This document shows, piece by piece, positions 23,393 to 32,068 of a stretch of 42,600 bases of DNA. The translations under genes were made by a program, and so were the position numbers. Position 1 is the first letter of the stretch. Each line of letters opens with the position of its first letter. The notes beneath the pieces are model-generated. The model saw only the letters and a program-made list of their open reading frames with translations, was not told the origin of the DNA and made no database searches. This DNA is from CAYUUW01 sp964448005 (GTDB lineage Bacteria; Patescibacteriota; Gracilibacteria; UM-FILTER-43-11): contig CAYUUW010000008.1 of the NCBI GenBank assembly GCA_964448005.1, positions 1-42,600 on the forward strand. The letters run 5' to 3'.

Positions 23393-24001
23393 CTAGCCTT
23401 GGGCGGCGAGCAGAACGACCTTGAAGGAATCTTCCGGAAGCTCGCTGCGCTTGGCCTTGAATTCCGCAAGCGCCTCCATGCCAGATGCGCCCATTTCTCC
23501 AAGGAAAGCCTCCACAGGCTCCCGGCCAGTCTCCTGCTCGGCTGCGTAAAGCATAGGAATGACCACTCGAGGGTCCACCTGCTCCGCCACAGCCTTGGCC
23601 TGCTTGGCGCCAAGAACATTCCCCCCTCCTACCGGAACAATAAGGATGTCAACGTCTCCAATCTGCTCCACTTGGGCCTCACTCAGCTTTTCGCGCTGAT
23701 ACCCAAGGTGGCAGACCTTGAATCCCTTGAAATAGAACAGCGTAATGATGTTCTCCGGCGCCCCCTCCAATCCCCCCAAAGAATGAAGTCGCTTGAAATG
23801 GACCCCTTTGGCCTCGAATTCCCCCGGCCAATCCAAAATTCTTGATTTTTCCGAGGGGGGGAAGCCTTGAGACAAGGCGCTTGCGCTGAAGGTCGCCACA
23901 TCCGCTTCGAGCTGCGACTGGGAGGGCGAAGGATCCGCAAGAACGCTCACCCCATCCTCCTCCATTCCAAAAGCGGAGCGGCCATAGTATTTGATTCTCA
24001 T
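23393..24001 (-). CDS. Metallo-beta-lactamase-fold protein lacking metal ligands
   Basis: 202 residues, full length for the small UlaG-like MBL family. Recognisable frame: 'MRIKYYGRSAFGMEEDG' (family: YGHSxF), 'VLADP', 'WPGEFEAKGVHF' (family: GPGEYEikGv), 'FKVCHLGY' (family: HLGD), 'GDVDILIVPVGGGNVLGAKQA' and 'VDPRVVIPMLY' (family: PxHY). The HxHxDH ligand block expected after 'ADVAT' reads 'FSASALSQGF', the first His (GHS) is Arg, the bridging Asp (HLGD) is Tyr, and the last His (PMHY) is Leu. Every metal ligand I can place is lost, so it is a pseudoenzyme, perhaps a structural or binding protein. TAGAAT at 24029 gives a leader of about 21 nt. Confidence 0.85.
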   Translation of the reverse strand: MRIKYYGRSAFGMEEDGVSVLADPSPSQSQLEADVATFSASALSQGFPPSEKSRILDWPGEFEAKGVHFKRLHSLGGLEGAPENIITLFYFKGFKVCHLGYQREKLSEAQVEQIGDVDILIVPVGGGNVLGAKQAKAVAEQVDPRVVIPMLYAAEQETGREPVEAFLGEMGASGMEALAEFKAKRSELPEDSFKVVLLAAQG

Positions 24002-24028
24002 TTTCCGTGCGGCTAAAAAAGCAGGGGA

Positions 24029-24057
24029 ATTCTAGCATAGAGGGGCAAAAGGCCGAA
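24029..24057 (-). promoter_or_regulatory. Possible promoter of the MBL-fold gene
   Basis: Minus strand TTCGGC (24052-24057), 17-nt spacer, TAGAAT (24029-24034). The -35 is weak. Confidence 0.4.
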
Positions 24058-24111
24058 GCGGAAAGTTGGAATAGCCAAAAAGGCTTGGAGGAAATCTTCG
24101 CTGGACAGCAA

Positions 24112-25104
24112 TTAGGCTCTCCTGAAAAAGCGCACCCCTATCATCAGCGCAAAGGAAAGCGTTGCCCAAAGCGCAAGCATGGGGCCGGAAGCCGGAGTGG
24201 CCGGCGCTATGGAAGCCTGAAGGTGGCCGACAGAAGCCTGCGAGGCCTGAAGGGAAGAATGGACTTGAGGCAGAGGCGCGGAAGCGTATTGGGAAAGGTT
24301 TTTGGACAGCACTTGCTGGGGAGTGAGACTGACCCGATGGAGATTAGGCTTGTACCCCTGGAAAGCGGCCGAGGAAGCGGGAGAAGAAGGGGTTGCTGAA
24401 GCGAGACCGTAGGAAGAGAGATCGGGAGGAGCCGAATGCAGAAGGCTGGTAGGGGGTTGGCTCAAGCTAGCCAGGCCCTGAAGAGCCTTTGTGCTTTCCT
24501 CGTCCTTTTTCTTGAATTCCGCCAATTGCTGGGTCAGCTGCTCTATAAGGCTTTGCTCCTGGGCCGAGGAAGCGGGGGGCTCCGCCTCAGGCAGAGGCTG
24601 CTGGGGAACAACCGCAGCTTCCTGGCTTGGAAGAACGGAATCGTCCGATTCGGATGAAGCCTGCGAAGAGGGCTGCAGTGGCTCAGTATCAAACTCCACC
24701 GGATCCACCTGAACCGCCACAGCATCGGTTTGGGCGCTGACCACCGAATGGCTTTGATCCTGGGGGTTGGACTGAGCTTCGGCCTCTTGGGCCTCCTGTT
24801 CGGCAGCCTGCTCCGCCTGAGATCCAGGAAAAGGGGGAAGGAGCTCGATTCCCTTGTAGTCCCCAAACAAATTGCCCTTGAGCAGAGCCGCCAGCTCCGC
24901 TGGAGCCAAAAGGGCGGTAGTGAAAAACATCAGCAGCACAAACCCCACCCCCCAAAACCATTTATTCTTCACTGTGTCGGATGTCGAATTTTCGGCAGAA
25001 GAAACCAAGGGGCTGAATTTTGGAAAAACCGAATCCGATCCAGTGCAGTGGGCCGAGGAAGGCTCTTCGGAAATGGTGATCCAGGCGGGGGGGGTCTTTT
25101 TCAT
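24112..25104 (-). CDS. Low-complexity surface protein with N-terminal TM and C-terminal GPM anchor
   Basis: 330 residues. A polar N terminus of about 47 residues is followed by a membrane segment (about 49-68, WFWGVGFVLLMFFTTALLAP). Then comes a long Gln/Ala/Ser/Pro/Glu-rich region (residues 90-300) with a short coiled-coil-like stretch (QEQSLIEQLTQQLAEFKKKD). The C terminus reads 'PASGPMLALWATLSFALMIG' and ends RFFRRA: Gly-Pro-Met, membrane helix, Arg-Arg. The same tail closes the cohesin protein encoded just upstream. It is the last gene of the operon read from 36.5 kb, 35 nt after its neighbour. Function unknown; a stalk or linker between membrane and surface layer is plausible. Confidence 0.6.
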   Translation of the reverse strand: MKKTPPAWITISEEPSSAHCTGSDSVFPKFSPLVSSAENSTSDTVKNKWFWGVGFVLLMFFTTALLAPAELAALLKGNLFGDYKGIELLPPFPGSQAEQAAEQEAQEAEAQSNPQDQSHSVVSAQTDAVAVQVDPVEFDTEPLQPSSQASSESDDSVLPSQEAAVVPQQPLPEAEPPASSAQEQSLIEQLTQQLAEFKKKDEESTKALQGLASLSQPPTSLLHSAPPDLSSYGLASATPSSPASSAAFQGYKPNLHRVSLTPQQVLSKNLSQYASAPLPQVHSSLQASQASVGHLQASIAPATPASGPMLALWATLSFALMIGVRFFRRA

Positions 25105-25139
25105 TTTTTTGATTTATTCGCTTTTCAGTGCAGGAAGCT

Positions 25140-26156
25140 CTAGGAACTAAATGCCTTGCGACGCAGCAGCATCAAGGCTAGCCCAAAAGAAGACAGCGAG
25201 AGCCACCAGACCATAGGGCCGTTCTGGGGCTGGGCTGGTATTTCGGCCAAAAGGCTGCCGAGAAAGTCCTCAAAAGGAGAAGTTGAGCTGAGGGGTTCGC
25301 CTACGATCACCCCCACCTCGTCCGAATAGTCGCTCTCGCGGCCAGCGGAGTCGTAGGCAGTGACGGCAAAATAGTACGATTCGCCGTTTTGCAGGCCTTC
25401 AAGGCGATGGGCATCGGCCATTCCGATGGTGCGCCGGCGCGTGTAGTATCCGCTGACCTTGCCGTAGTAGAGATTGTATCCCCGCAGGGCAGGCTCGGTT
25501 CCCATGTCCCATTTCAGATCCGCAAAGCCTTCGCCGGTAGCCACGCGCAGATTCTGTGGCCTGCCAAGCAAAGCCCCAAAGTTGGGCTCAACAATCGGAG
25601 AAGCCTGGCTCGCTCCGCCATTCAGATCAATCCGCAGAGGATCGGGCTTGCTGGCCAGAATGTTGATGGGAAAGCCCTGGTCGACAATATTGACGCTGAC
25701 ATGGCCCAATTCCGTCAACTGGTAATTGTGGAAGTCGATGACCGTAGTGACCGGCTGGGTGGCCTTGACTCTAAAGCGAACCTTGGCCACGAAGGTTTCG
25801 GCCCCCGTAGCCCCGCCGGAAATGTTGGAACGGCCTACTTTGATCAGCCTCTCCGAAACGGAAATCTCGTCTTCTCCAGGGGCGGAGAGGGAGAAGGGGG
25901 AGCCTTGGGCGCTGAGGCTAAGGGCCTCCAAGGCGCTAGGGTCGTATTCCAGCCAGGAACGGACGGAAATCACTTTCTGCAGGCTGGGGTTCTTCAGGAT
26001 GATATCCACCTCCAATTCTTCCCCGGCATTGGCTTGGGTTCTGCTCGGCTTAAGCTCGAGGATGGCATCGCTCTGCTGGGCGTAGGCAGAAGGAGCCAGC
26101 AGAGAGGACGCGCCCAAGACACTGAGCAAGCCGGTGAGGACAAGGAAACGTTTCAT
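25140..26156 (-). CDS. Cohesin-domain and FN3 surface protein with C-terminal anchor
   Basis: 338 residues. Signal peptide of about 26 residues (ends 'SAYAQQ'). Cohesin-like domain at residues 30-170: 'AILELKPSRTQANAGEELEV', 'DIILKNPSLQKVISVRSWLEYDP', 'LIKVGRSNISGG' and 'FVAKVRFRVKA', matching the cohesin pattern (L-p-----Ge-f-v-v-l-n---i-a----l-yd). Fibronectin type III at about 198-285: 'PQNLRVATGEGFADLKWD', 'LRGYNLYYGK', 'RLEGLQNGESYYFAVTAYDSAG'. C-terminal anchor 'QNGPMVWWLSLSSFGLALML' then LRRKAFSS. Cohesins bind dockerins; two dockerin proteins are encoded upstream in the same operon. Gap to the previous gene 23 nt. Confidence 0.85.
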   Translation of the reverse strand: MKRFLVLTGLLSVLGASSLLAPSAYAQQSDAILELKPSRTQANAGEELEVDIILKNPSLQKVISVRSWLEYDPSALEALSLSAQGSPFSLSAPGEDEISVSERLIKVGRSNISGGATGAETFVAKVRFRVKATQPVTTVIDFHNYQLTELGHVSVNIVDQGFPINILASKPDPLRIDLNGGASQASPIVEPNFGALLGRPQNLRVATGEGFADLKWDMGTEPALRGYNLYYGKVSGYYTRRRTIGMADAHRLEGLQNGESYYFAVTAYDSAGRESDYSDEVGVIVGEPLSSTSPFEDFLGSLLAEIPAQPQNGPMVWWLSLSSFGLALMLLRRKAFSS

Positions 26157-26179
26157 AGGAGCAAATTAGGTTCGGGCAG

Positions 26180-26770
26180 CTAAGGAAGGGCCACCGCAGG
26201 AGAAGCGGGCGGACGCAGAAGGTTGTAGGTCTGGCCCTGGACCACCGCATTGGCCGAAACATGACCGGAAAGATCAGGCTGATAGCTGAAGGTGTCCATC
26301 AGGAGCGCCCCTGGCTTCAGCAGCCTGAGGCGGACTTCGGCGACAGGAAGGTTCACGGACGTCAGCGGAGGGTTGTTCCCTGCTCCCACCCGAATCAGCC
26401 CTTGCACGGCATCAACCTGCTGCCCATAGGGAGCCTGCAAGCGGAAGGCACTCTGGGAAAGGTCGACGCTAAGCACTTCGACGGCCTCAGGATTGAAACT
26501 GAGCCAGGATTCGACCGAAGTGATCGGCTTCTGTTCGGGGTTGCTGAGCCAGATGCTGACGGAGGCCTCCTGCTCCTGGCGACGGGCATCGAAATGGAGG
26601 TCGACGCTCTTTCTGAATTCCTGGGCTTGCTGCACGCGAGCCGCAGGATGCATTTGCTGGGGGCTTTCTGCAGAAGGCAGGGGCAGTTGATCGGCTGGCC
26701 CGCACCCCCCCAAAAGGCCGGAGGAGGCGAGAAGCAAGAGGGCGAAAACGAAGGATTTTTTGGGTCTCAT
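26180..26770 (-). CDS. Cohesin-like lipoprotein
   Basis: 196 residues from ATG 26770 (MRPKKSFVFALLLLASSGLL). The lipobox 'LLGGC' at about residue 22 predicts lipid modification and membrane anchoring. After a linker, residues 50-185 show a divergent cohesin-type sandwich parallel to the next gene: 'ASVSIWLSNPEQKPITSVESWLSFNPEAVEVLSVDLS', 'GLIRVGAGNNPP', 'LPVAEVRLRLLKPG'. ATG 26770 is preferred over 26815 because the signal peptide then starts correctly. It would hold a dockerin partner at the membrane. Fourth gene of the operon; 50 nt after the giant gene, 23 nt before the cohesin-FN3 gene. Confidence 0.75.
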   Translation of the reverse strand: MRPKKSFVFALLLLASSGLLGGCGPADQLPLPSAESPQQMHPAARVQQAQEFRKSVDLHFDARRQEQEASVSIWLSNPEQKPITSVESWLSFNPEAVEVLSVDLSQSAFRLQAPYGQQVDAVQGLIRVGAGNNPPLTSVNLPVAEVRLRLLKPGALLMDTFSYQPDLSGHVSANAVVQGQTYNLLRPPASPAVALP

Positions 26771-26820
26771 TGGATTGTTTTTTGTCTTGGAAACGATCGC
26801 CGCAAAAATTTTCATGTCAG

Positions 26821-29800
26821 CTACGGGGCAGGCTGAGTGATGGGCACCAGTGCATCGGGGGCGGGCGCCAGAGGCTGGGGGGATATTGCGGAGAAGGAGG
26901 AGGAAAGAGGGCCGGAGGAGGAAGCCGAAGCCGAGGAGGAGCCTGCGCCCAGCAGGATGGATTGAGCCGAAGAGGAAGAGCCTGCAGTGCCATAAGCGGT
27001 CCCATAGACCGAAGAGAAGATGGTGAAATCCAGGAAATCCACCCTTCCGTCTCCGTTCAGGTCCGCCAAGCCCGCCCGTTGGATGCTTTGGGACAGGGTC
27101 AGGTTGAAGCCCTTGAAAGCCGAACCCAAAGAGGGATTTTCCGTGCCGTCATGGGAAGCGAACCGGTCCAGCTGAACGCGATAGCGCTGGCCGTTCTTCT
27201 GGGCCTCGGTATCGATCCGAATGATGTTGGGGGCCAGGAAATCGATTCCCAGAACCTTGAGAGGGCGATTGCTGTCGGCTTCGAAGACCTTGGCATTGTA
27301 GTCGGGCCCCCCCAGCTTCACGGAGGAAGGCCTGAGGGCGCTGCGGAATTCCACCTCCACGCTATCCGGACCCGTGGAGCTGGTGTACTCCACGATCGGA
27401 GGCTTCCCCAGGAACTTGAAGCCCGGGAAGCCCACTCGGTTTTCCGAGCCTGGCACCAGCTGCATGCCCACAACATCGCGCAAGCCGCCTTCGGCGGTCA
27501 GAATGTAGGGCTTGCCGGAAACCTGGGGCTCCGTGGTGAGCGTGACGATTCGGCCTGTGGCGCTTACGGTGGCGCCTACGATGGGCAGCACATCGCTAAT
27601 GCTTTCCCGGCCCGTGATGCGGAATTGGGCTCCGCTGGAGGAAATGGAAGAAGCGGCGATCTCTTTGCTGAAGACCACCTCCACCGTCGTTTGGGTGGTG
27701 GAAACGGCGGTGGCAATGCGGGGAGGCGTTTGGCTTTGGGCCAAAGCGGCGCTATCCCCCACAAACACAGCCAGGCTGCCCTGGGTGGTCTTGCCCAGCT
27801 TGTCGGTAGCAACAACATCGACCAGGTAAGGCTGGGAACTGGGCAGGGTATGCGTGGAGACAGTGACATTGGGAAGCACGAACCACTGGCCGGCATCGCC
27901 TTCCTTGAGCGTGGGCTGCATGCAGACCATCACCGTGGAGCCTGCGGGGCAGGATTCGGAGAAGGCGGGGGCAGCCGAAGGGGCGCTGGGGGCGCCAGCC
28001 TGGGCAAAGCCTTGGGCCTGCGGCCCCACCTGGCCGATCTGGCTGAGATTGACGACTACCGATTGGATATCCTTGTCGTCATCCCGCACAAAGGCATACA
28101 GGGTGATGGGCGTCTGCCCGTCGTTGATGGCGATGCGGGGAGTGGTGTAGCCTCGGTCCTCCACGATCCGAGGAGGCTCGCCGAGCGTGTCCTTGTTGGT
28201 CACGTCGATGGAGATCAGGGCATTGTCCATGCCGCCCTGCTGGTCGGAGGTGCGGATCTCTATCTTGTGGCCTCCCACAGGGGCCGTGGTGGGAACCACC
28301 AGGCCTTGGGCGGTGTACCAGGCCGCCTTGGCTCCGGCGGCCGTATCGGGAGCCTTGGAGAGGGTGGCTGGAGGCAGGCCGATGGCGCCGAAATAGGCCG
28401 TCACTCCGCTGATGTCGGTGATGCCGTCCACATCGGTGACGTAGGCATGCAAAGAGAAAGTCGTCTGGCCGTCATTGGGGATGGATTGGCGAGGAGAAAT
28501 GTAGCTGATCTCCTTGTCGATCTTGGGTCCCGTAAGGCTTCCGGAAACGCTTATGGAAACACTGGAAACCGTGTTTTCTCCGGTGGCGTCGGAGGCCGTG
28601 ACAGACAAATTGTAATTGCCTACGGGCACCGTGAGGGGAACCGTGAACTCGTCGGATTGGTAGAAGCGGGTGGTCATCTCTTGGCCCTCCGTCACTTCGC
28701 CTACGGGCTTGAGAGGAACAAAGCCCAGTCCGAAGGCGCCGAGGTCGGCAATGACCGATGAGAGGGTCTGGACTCCGTCCACATCGGTGATCTGGGCGGA
28801 AATGCGGACCTTGGTCTTGCCGTCGGGAGGAACGGAAAGAGGGCTGCTGTAGATGTGGTTGATCACGGGAGCCACGCTCTGGAAGATGTCCTTGGTCACC
28901 TTCACCGAAACCGTGCCCTCATAGATGTCGGCCGCCTTCTTCACTCTGACCGGCAGAAGGTAAGGGGTGTCTTTGGTGGAAACGGTGGAGGGAACCGTGA
29001 GGGTCAGCGTATACCATTGGCCGCCCACAGGCTGGGGTCCGGTATCCTTATTCATCGCCTTGGAGGCCGGGCCGCCCACTTGGGTCAGGTCGACCATCAC
29101 GCTGCTCACATTGGCCACATCCACAGGATCCTGAACCAGCACCCACAGCGTGGTGGGCGTTTGGCCGTTGTTCGGAACGTTGAGCGGAATGGCCTGAGAA
29201 GAAGCGGAGGCCACCACAAGGGCACCCTTGATCTCTTCAACGAGCAAAGCCCCCTGCAGGGTGGTGGTTTGCCCATACTGATCCAGAAGCTTGAGGCTGT
29301 AGGCGCCAGGATTCAAGCCGGCCGGAACGCTCAAGGTGAGCGAGGTGGCGGTCTTGCTGACAATGCCCAGGGATTGGGCTTCGGCCTTGGCGGATTGTAT
29401 GACGTCCAGATTCTGCCCCGAAAGAACGATCTGATGGATGGCGTCGTTGCCCACCTTGCTGGGCGAAATCAAGGTCACCAGGGGGACGGGAACCGAGAAG
29501 CCGAAGAAGTTGAGGGGATGAAGGTTCTTCAGCAGGAACTCATCCTTGTCCTTGACTCCGTTGAAGACCACGAAATAGTTGGTCCCGGCGGCTTGGACAC
29601 CGGTCTTGATGTCGTAGGTGCTGGCATTGACTTGGGTGATCTGGATCGCCCCCAAAGCCGCGCGAATCTCCGGATCGGCCGGATTGGGAAAGCTGAACAT
29701 GGAGAAGTTCACGGGAGTGAGGCTGCCGGGAGCGATCTCCTGCGAGAAGACGAAGCGCACCGAAGTCTGGGAAGTAGGAGTAGCGCTCTGCAGCATGACG

Positions 29801-32034
29801 GGGCTTTGGCCCACCTGGGTTTGGTAGCCGCCAAAAGCAGCGGCCGCCTTCCCTATAGCCTTGCCGGTGTATCCGTAGACATCCGAAATCGCCTGGGCAG
29901 TGTAAATTGAGCCTGGCGTCATGGGCGCGGCCAGAGTAAGCCGAACCGTCTTGTAGTCGGGCTGAATGGCAATGCTGCTTACGACGACTACCACGTTGCC
30001 AAGCTTTACTGAAAAATCGGCTGCGCCCACATCCCGCTCATCGATAGCCTCCGAAAAGACCAGGTCCACCTGGGAAGCGTTCACGGGAGCCACCGAAAGC
30101 AGCGAAAGGCTGTGGTCGAGAACAAAAGGCTTGACCGCCAAAGTGTTGTCGTCGACGGAATTGTCCACAATCCTCAGGGAATAATGGGTGTGGGGGTCCA
30201 AAGGGTCCGCCAAGGTGACCTGGAGCTTGCCTCCCACCAGGGCGACGGTATCGACCGTCTCTTCAGCCATGGCAGGATTCCCGTCATCGTAGAGCACCGA
30301 AACATCAGCCAGCAGCACCTGGGCAAAATCCAGGTTTCCGGCGGCCAGCTCCAGCACATCCTTTTTGGTCACGGAAAGGGTTCCCACCGTGTTCTGATTG
30401 TTGTTGTGGCCGTAGCCCCAGAATCCCACCGTGCCGTAGCCCGGATCAATGCCCGCTCCGACACTGTTCTTGAGCCAGTCGCCCGTGGAAACGCTGAAGC
30501 TGAAGTGGCTGTTGGCGCTGCCGAAATCCGCATGGGTCAAGGTCAAGGTGCTGCCAGAAATGCTCTGGCTGTAGGTTCCCAGCTGAGCATCGTTGATCAG
30601 AACGCCTCCCCCCTGGCCCGTGTCGTAAAGCCGTCCCACAGGGTTTTGGGCCACACCGCCCAATTGGATGTTCTCATCGAAGACAATCTGGGCCTTGTAT
30701 TGGCCAAGGACTTGGGTCACCGTGGCCGAAAGGATTCGCGGGCCATTCTTCTGCCCGGAGAAAGCCACCTCGTTGATGCCGAGCACCGCGCTGTCCGAAT
30801 CGCGCAGGATGTCGGTCTTGGCGGCGGTCTTGAGCCTGTAGTTTTTGCTGGAAAGCAGGTTTCCGCCCACCGTAAGGGTCACCTGGCTGCCCGCCACGGA
30901 AGAGACATTGGTGACGGGAATCGCCAAGCCGCCGATCTCCTCCAAAGAAAAGTCGCTCTTGCTGACCGAAGCAGCCTTCACCGCATGGGAAAAATCAAGC
31001 GCAAGGGTGCTGTAGCCCGAAACCGAAGCGCTAACCATGCCAAAATCCGTCAGGGAAGCGGACGAATCCCCGAAACCGTAGAAGACGGCATTGGAGAACG
31101 AAGGGTCGATGCCTCCTTCCGTATTGCCCTCCACCGGAGCCCCCACCGTGACCGTGTACTCCTGCCCCGGATCCTGGTCAGCCGTCGTCAGCACCAGGGT
31201 GCTTTGGTCGTAGCCGTAGACCGGGCCGCTTTCCACAGCGGAAACAGCCAGAGCCGGATCTGAAATGTCGCCGTCCGGATAGATATCGAAGGCCCCTGCG
31301 TTGCCCACATTGCTCAGCAGATCCGAAAAGCGCAGGACAATATGGTTGGCGTCGATAGATTCGGCGTTCAGGAGCTTCAGGCTATCGGAGCCGCCCAAGG
31401 TGATGTCCCCGGCGGCCATTTCCACGCCTTCCACCACGCTCACGCCCGAAAGCATGGCAAAATCCTGCACCGCGAAGGTGATCACCTCTCCGTTGGGCAA
31501 GGCGGGCTCGATCTTGGTCCGGATCTTGAACAGGGTGGGATGGGTTGTCTCATCCAGAGGAAGGGTGCCGGAAACGGTGATTTTCTTGTTCAGAATGACC
31601 GTGGCCACCAGCTTCCCGGGCTCCGGCACGGAAAGCATCTGGAAAGCGACCGGGGACAGGTTGGGGTCGCCGAATTCCGTGCCGCCGGCAAGAGAATCCC
31701 CCCCCAGGAAAACAAGGGGGCTCTGGCCGATCACCAGCGCATTGGCCGGCTCGTAGCCCAAAGTGAAGGTGATGCTGTCGAATTCGTCCAGATCAGCGCG
31801 GGTCTTGATGGAAAGCAGGCCTTCATCGCCCGGGCTGGCCGTGTAGTTGGGAATGTAGATGGCCCCGCTGCCTGCAGGAAGCGGGCTCACGGCTTCGATC
31901 AGATTGGCCCCAAAAGGCTGGCCCGAAACCAACACCGAGCCTGCGGCAATCGCGGCGATCAGCAGCCCGGCCAAGACCCCTCGCTTTGCGGCGGAGGAAG
32001 GAGCCAGGGCGGAAAGGGCGGTACTCAGTTTCAT
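26821..32034 (-). CDS. Giant secreted protein: cohesin-like N terminus, Ig repeats, single dockerin repeat
   Basis: 1737 residues. Signal peptide about 1-43. Residues 58-215 ('GAIYIPNYTASPGDEGLLSI', 'FDSITFTLGYEPANALVIG', 'PTLFKIRTKIEP') look like a cohesin-type sandwich. Residues about 215-840 hold several SbsA/Big_5-type modules ('VLRFSDLLSNVGNAGAFDIY', 'VFSEAIDERDVGAADFSVKL', 'VFSQEIAPGSLTPVNFSMFS'). An IPT/TIG domain lies near 850-930. Residues 937-1400 have four repeats of about 120 residues built on 'IPNDGQT...L.A.V.D.DG...I..V.....G...G'. Another Big_5-type module ('VFSKEIAASSISSSGAQFRI') lies near 1470. A single dockerin F-hand follows at about 1655 ('DLNGDGRVDFLDFTIFSSVY'), then a Ser/Pro tail. 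There is no membrane anchor, so retention would need protein contacts. Third gene of the operon. Confidence 0.88.
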   Translation of the reverse strand: MKLSTALSALAPSSAAKRGVLAGLLIAAIAAGSVLVSGQPFGANLIEAVSPLPAGSGAIYIPNYTASPGDEGLLSIKTRADLDEFDSITFTLGYEPANALVIGQSPLVFLGGDSLAGGTEFGDPNLSPVAFQMLSVPEPGKLVATVILNKKITVSGTLPLDETTHPTLFKIRTKIEPALPNGEVITFAVQDFAMLSGVSVVEGVEMAAGDITLGGSDSLKLLNAESIDANHIVLRFSDLLSNVGNAGAFDIYPDGDISDPALAVSAVESGPVYGYDQSTLVLTTADQDPGQEYTVTVGAPVEGNTEGGIDPSFSNAVFYGFGDSSASLTDFGMVSASVSGYSTLALDFSHAVKAASVSKSDFSLEEIGGLAIPVTNVSSVAGSQVTLTVGGNLLSSKNYRLKTAAKTDILRDSDSAVLGINEVAFSGQKNGPRILSATVTQVLGQYKAQIVFDENIQLGGVAQNPVGRLYDTGQGGGVLINDAQLGTYSQSISGSTLTLTHADFGSANSHFSFSVSTGDWLKNSVGAGIDPGYGTVGFWGYGHNNNQNTVGTLSVTKKDVLELAAGNLDFAQVLLADVSVLYDDGNPAMAEETVDTVALVGGKLQVTLADPLDPHTHYSLRIVDNSVDDNTLAVKPFVLDHSLSLLSVAPVNASQVDLVFSEAIDERDVGAADFSVKLGNVVVVVSSIAIQPDYKTVRLTLAAPMTPGSIYTAQAISDVYGYTGKAIGKAAAAFGGYQTQVGQSPVMLQSATPTSQTSVRFVFSQEIAPGSLTPVNFSMFSFPNPADPEIRAALGAIQITQVNASTYDIKTGVQAAGTNYFVVFNGVKDKDEFLLKNLHPLNFFGFSVPVPLVTLISPSKVGNDAIHQIVLSGQNLDVIQSAKAEAQSLGIVSKTATSLTLSVPAGLNPGAYSLKLLDQYGQTTTLQGALLVEEIKGALVVASASSQAIPLNVPNNGQTPTTLWVLVQDPVDVANVSSVMVDLTQVGGPASKAMNKDTGPQPVGGQWYTLTLTVPSTVSTKDTPYLLPVRVKKAADIYEGTVSVKVTKDIFQSVAPVINHIYSSPLSVPPDGKTKVRISAQITDVDGVQTLSSVIADLGAFGLGFVPLKPVGEVTEGQEMTTRFYQSDEFTVPLTVPVGNYNLSVTASDATGENTVSSVSISVSGSLTGPKIDKEISYISPRQSIPNDGQTTFSLHAYVTDVDGITDISGVTAYFGAIGLPPATLSKAPDTAAGAKAAWYTAQGLVVPTTAPVGGHKIEIRTSDQQGGMDNALISIDVTNKDTLGEPPRIVEDRGYTTPRIAINDGQTPITLYAFVRDDDKDIQSVVVNLSQIGQVGPQAQGFAQAGAPSAPSAAPAFSESCPAGSTVMVCMQPTLKEGDAGQWFVLPNVTVSTHTLPSSQPYLVDVVATDKLGKTTQGSLAVFVGDSAALAQSQTPPRIATAVSTTQTTVEVVFSKEIAASSISSSGAQFRITGRESISDVLPIVGATVSATGRIVTLTTEPQVSGKPYILTAEGGLRDVVGMQLVPGSENRVGFPGFKFLGKPPIVEYTSSTGPDSVEVEFRSALRPSSVKLGGPDYNAKVFEADSNRPLKVLGIDFLAPNIIRIDTEAQKNGQRYRVQLDRFASHDGTENPSLGSAFKGFNLTLSQSIQRAGLADLNGDGRVDFLDFTIFSSVYGTAYGTAGSSSSAQSILLGAGSSSASASSSGPLSSSFSAISPQPLAPAPDALVPITQPAP

Positions 32035-32068
32035 AGGAAGTGAATTATTCAGTTATCGTCTGCGGCCG

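Noticed and set aside
26770..28761. 663-codon plus-strand open frame opposite the giant gene
   Set aside because: Antisense shadow of a GC-rich Ig-repeat gene; its translation is low-complexity Gly/Arg/His without any domain.
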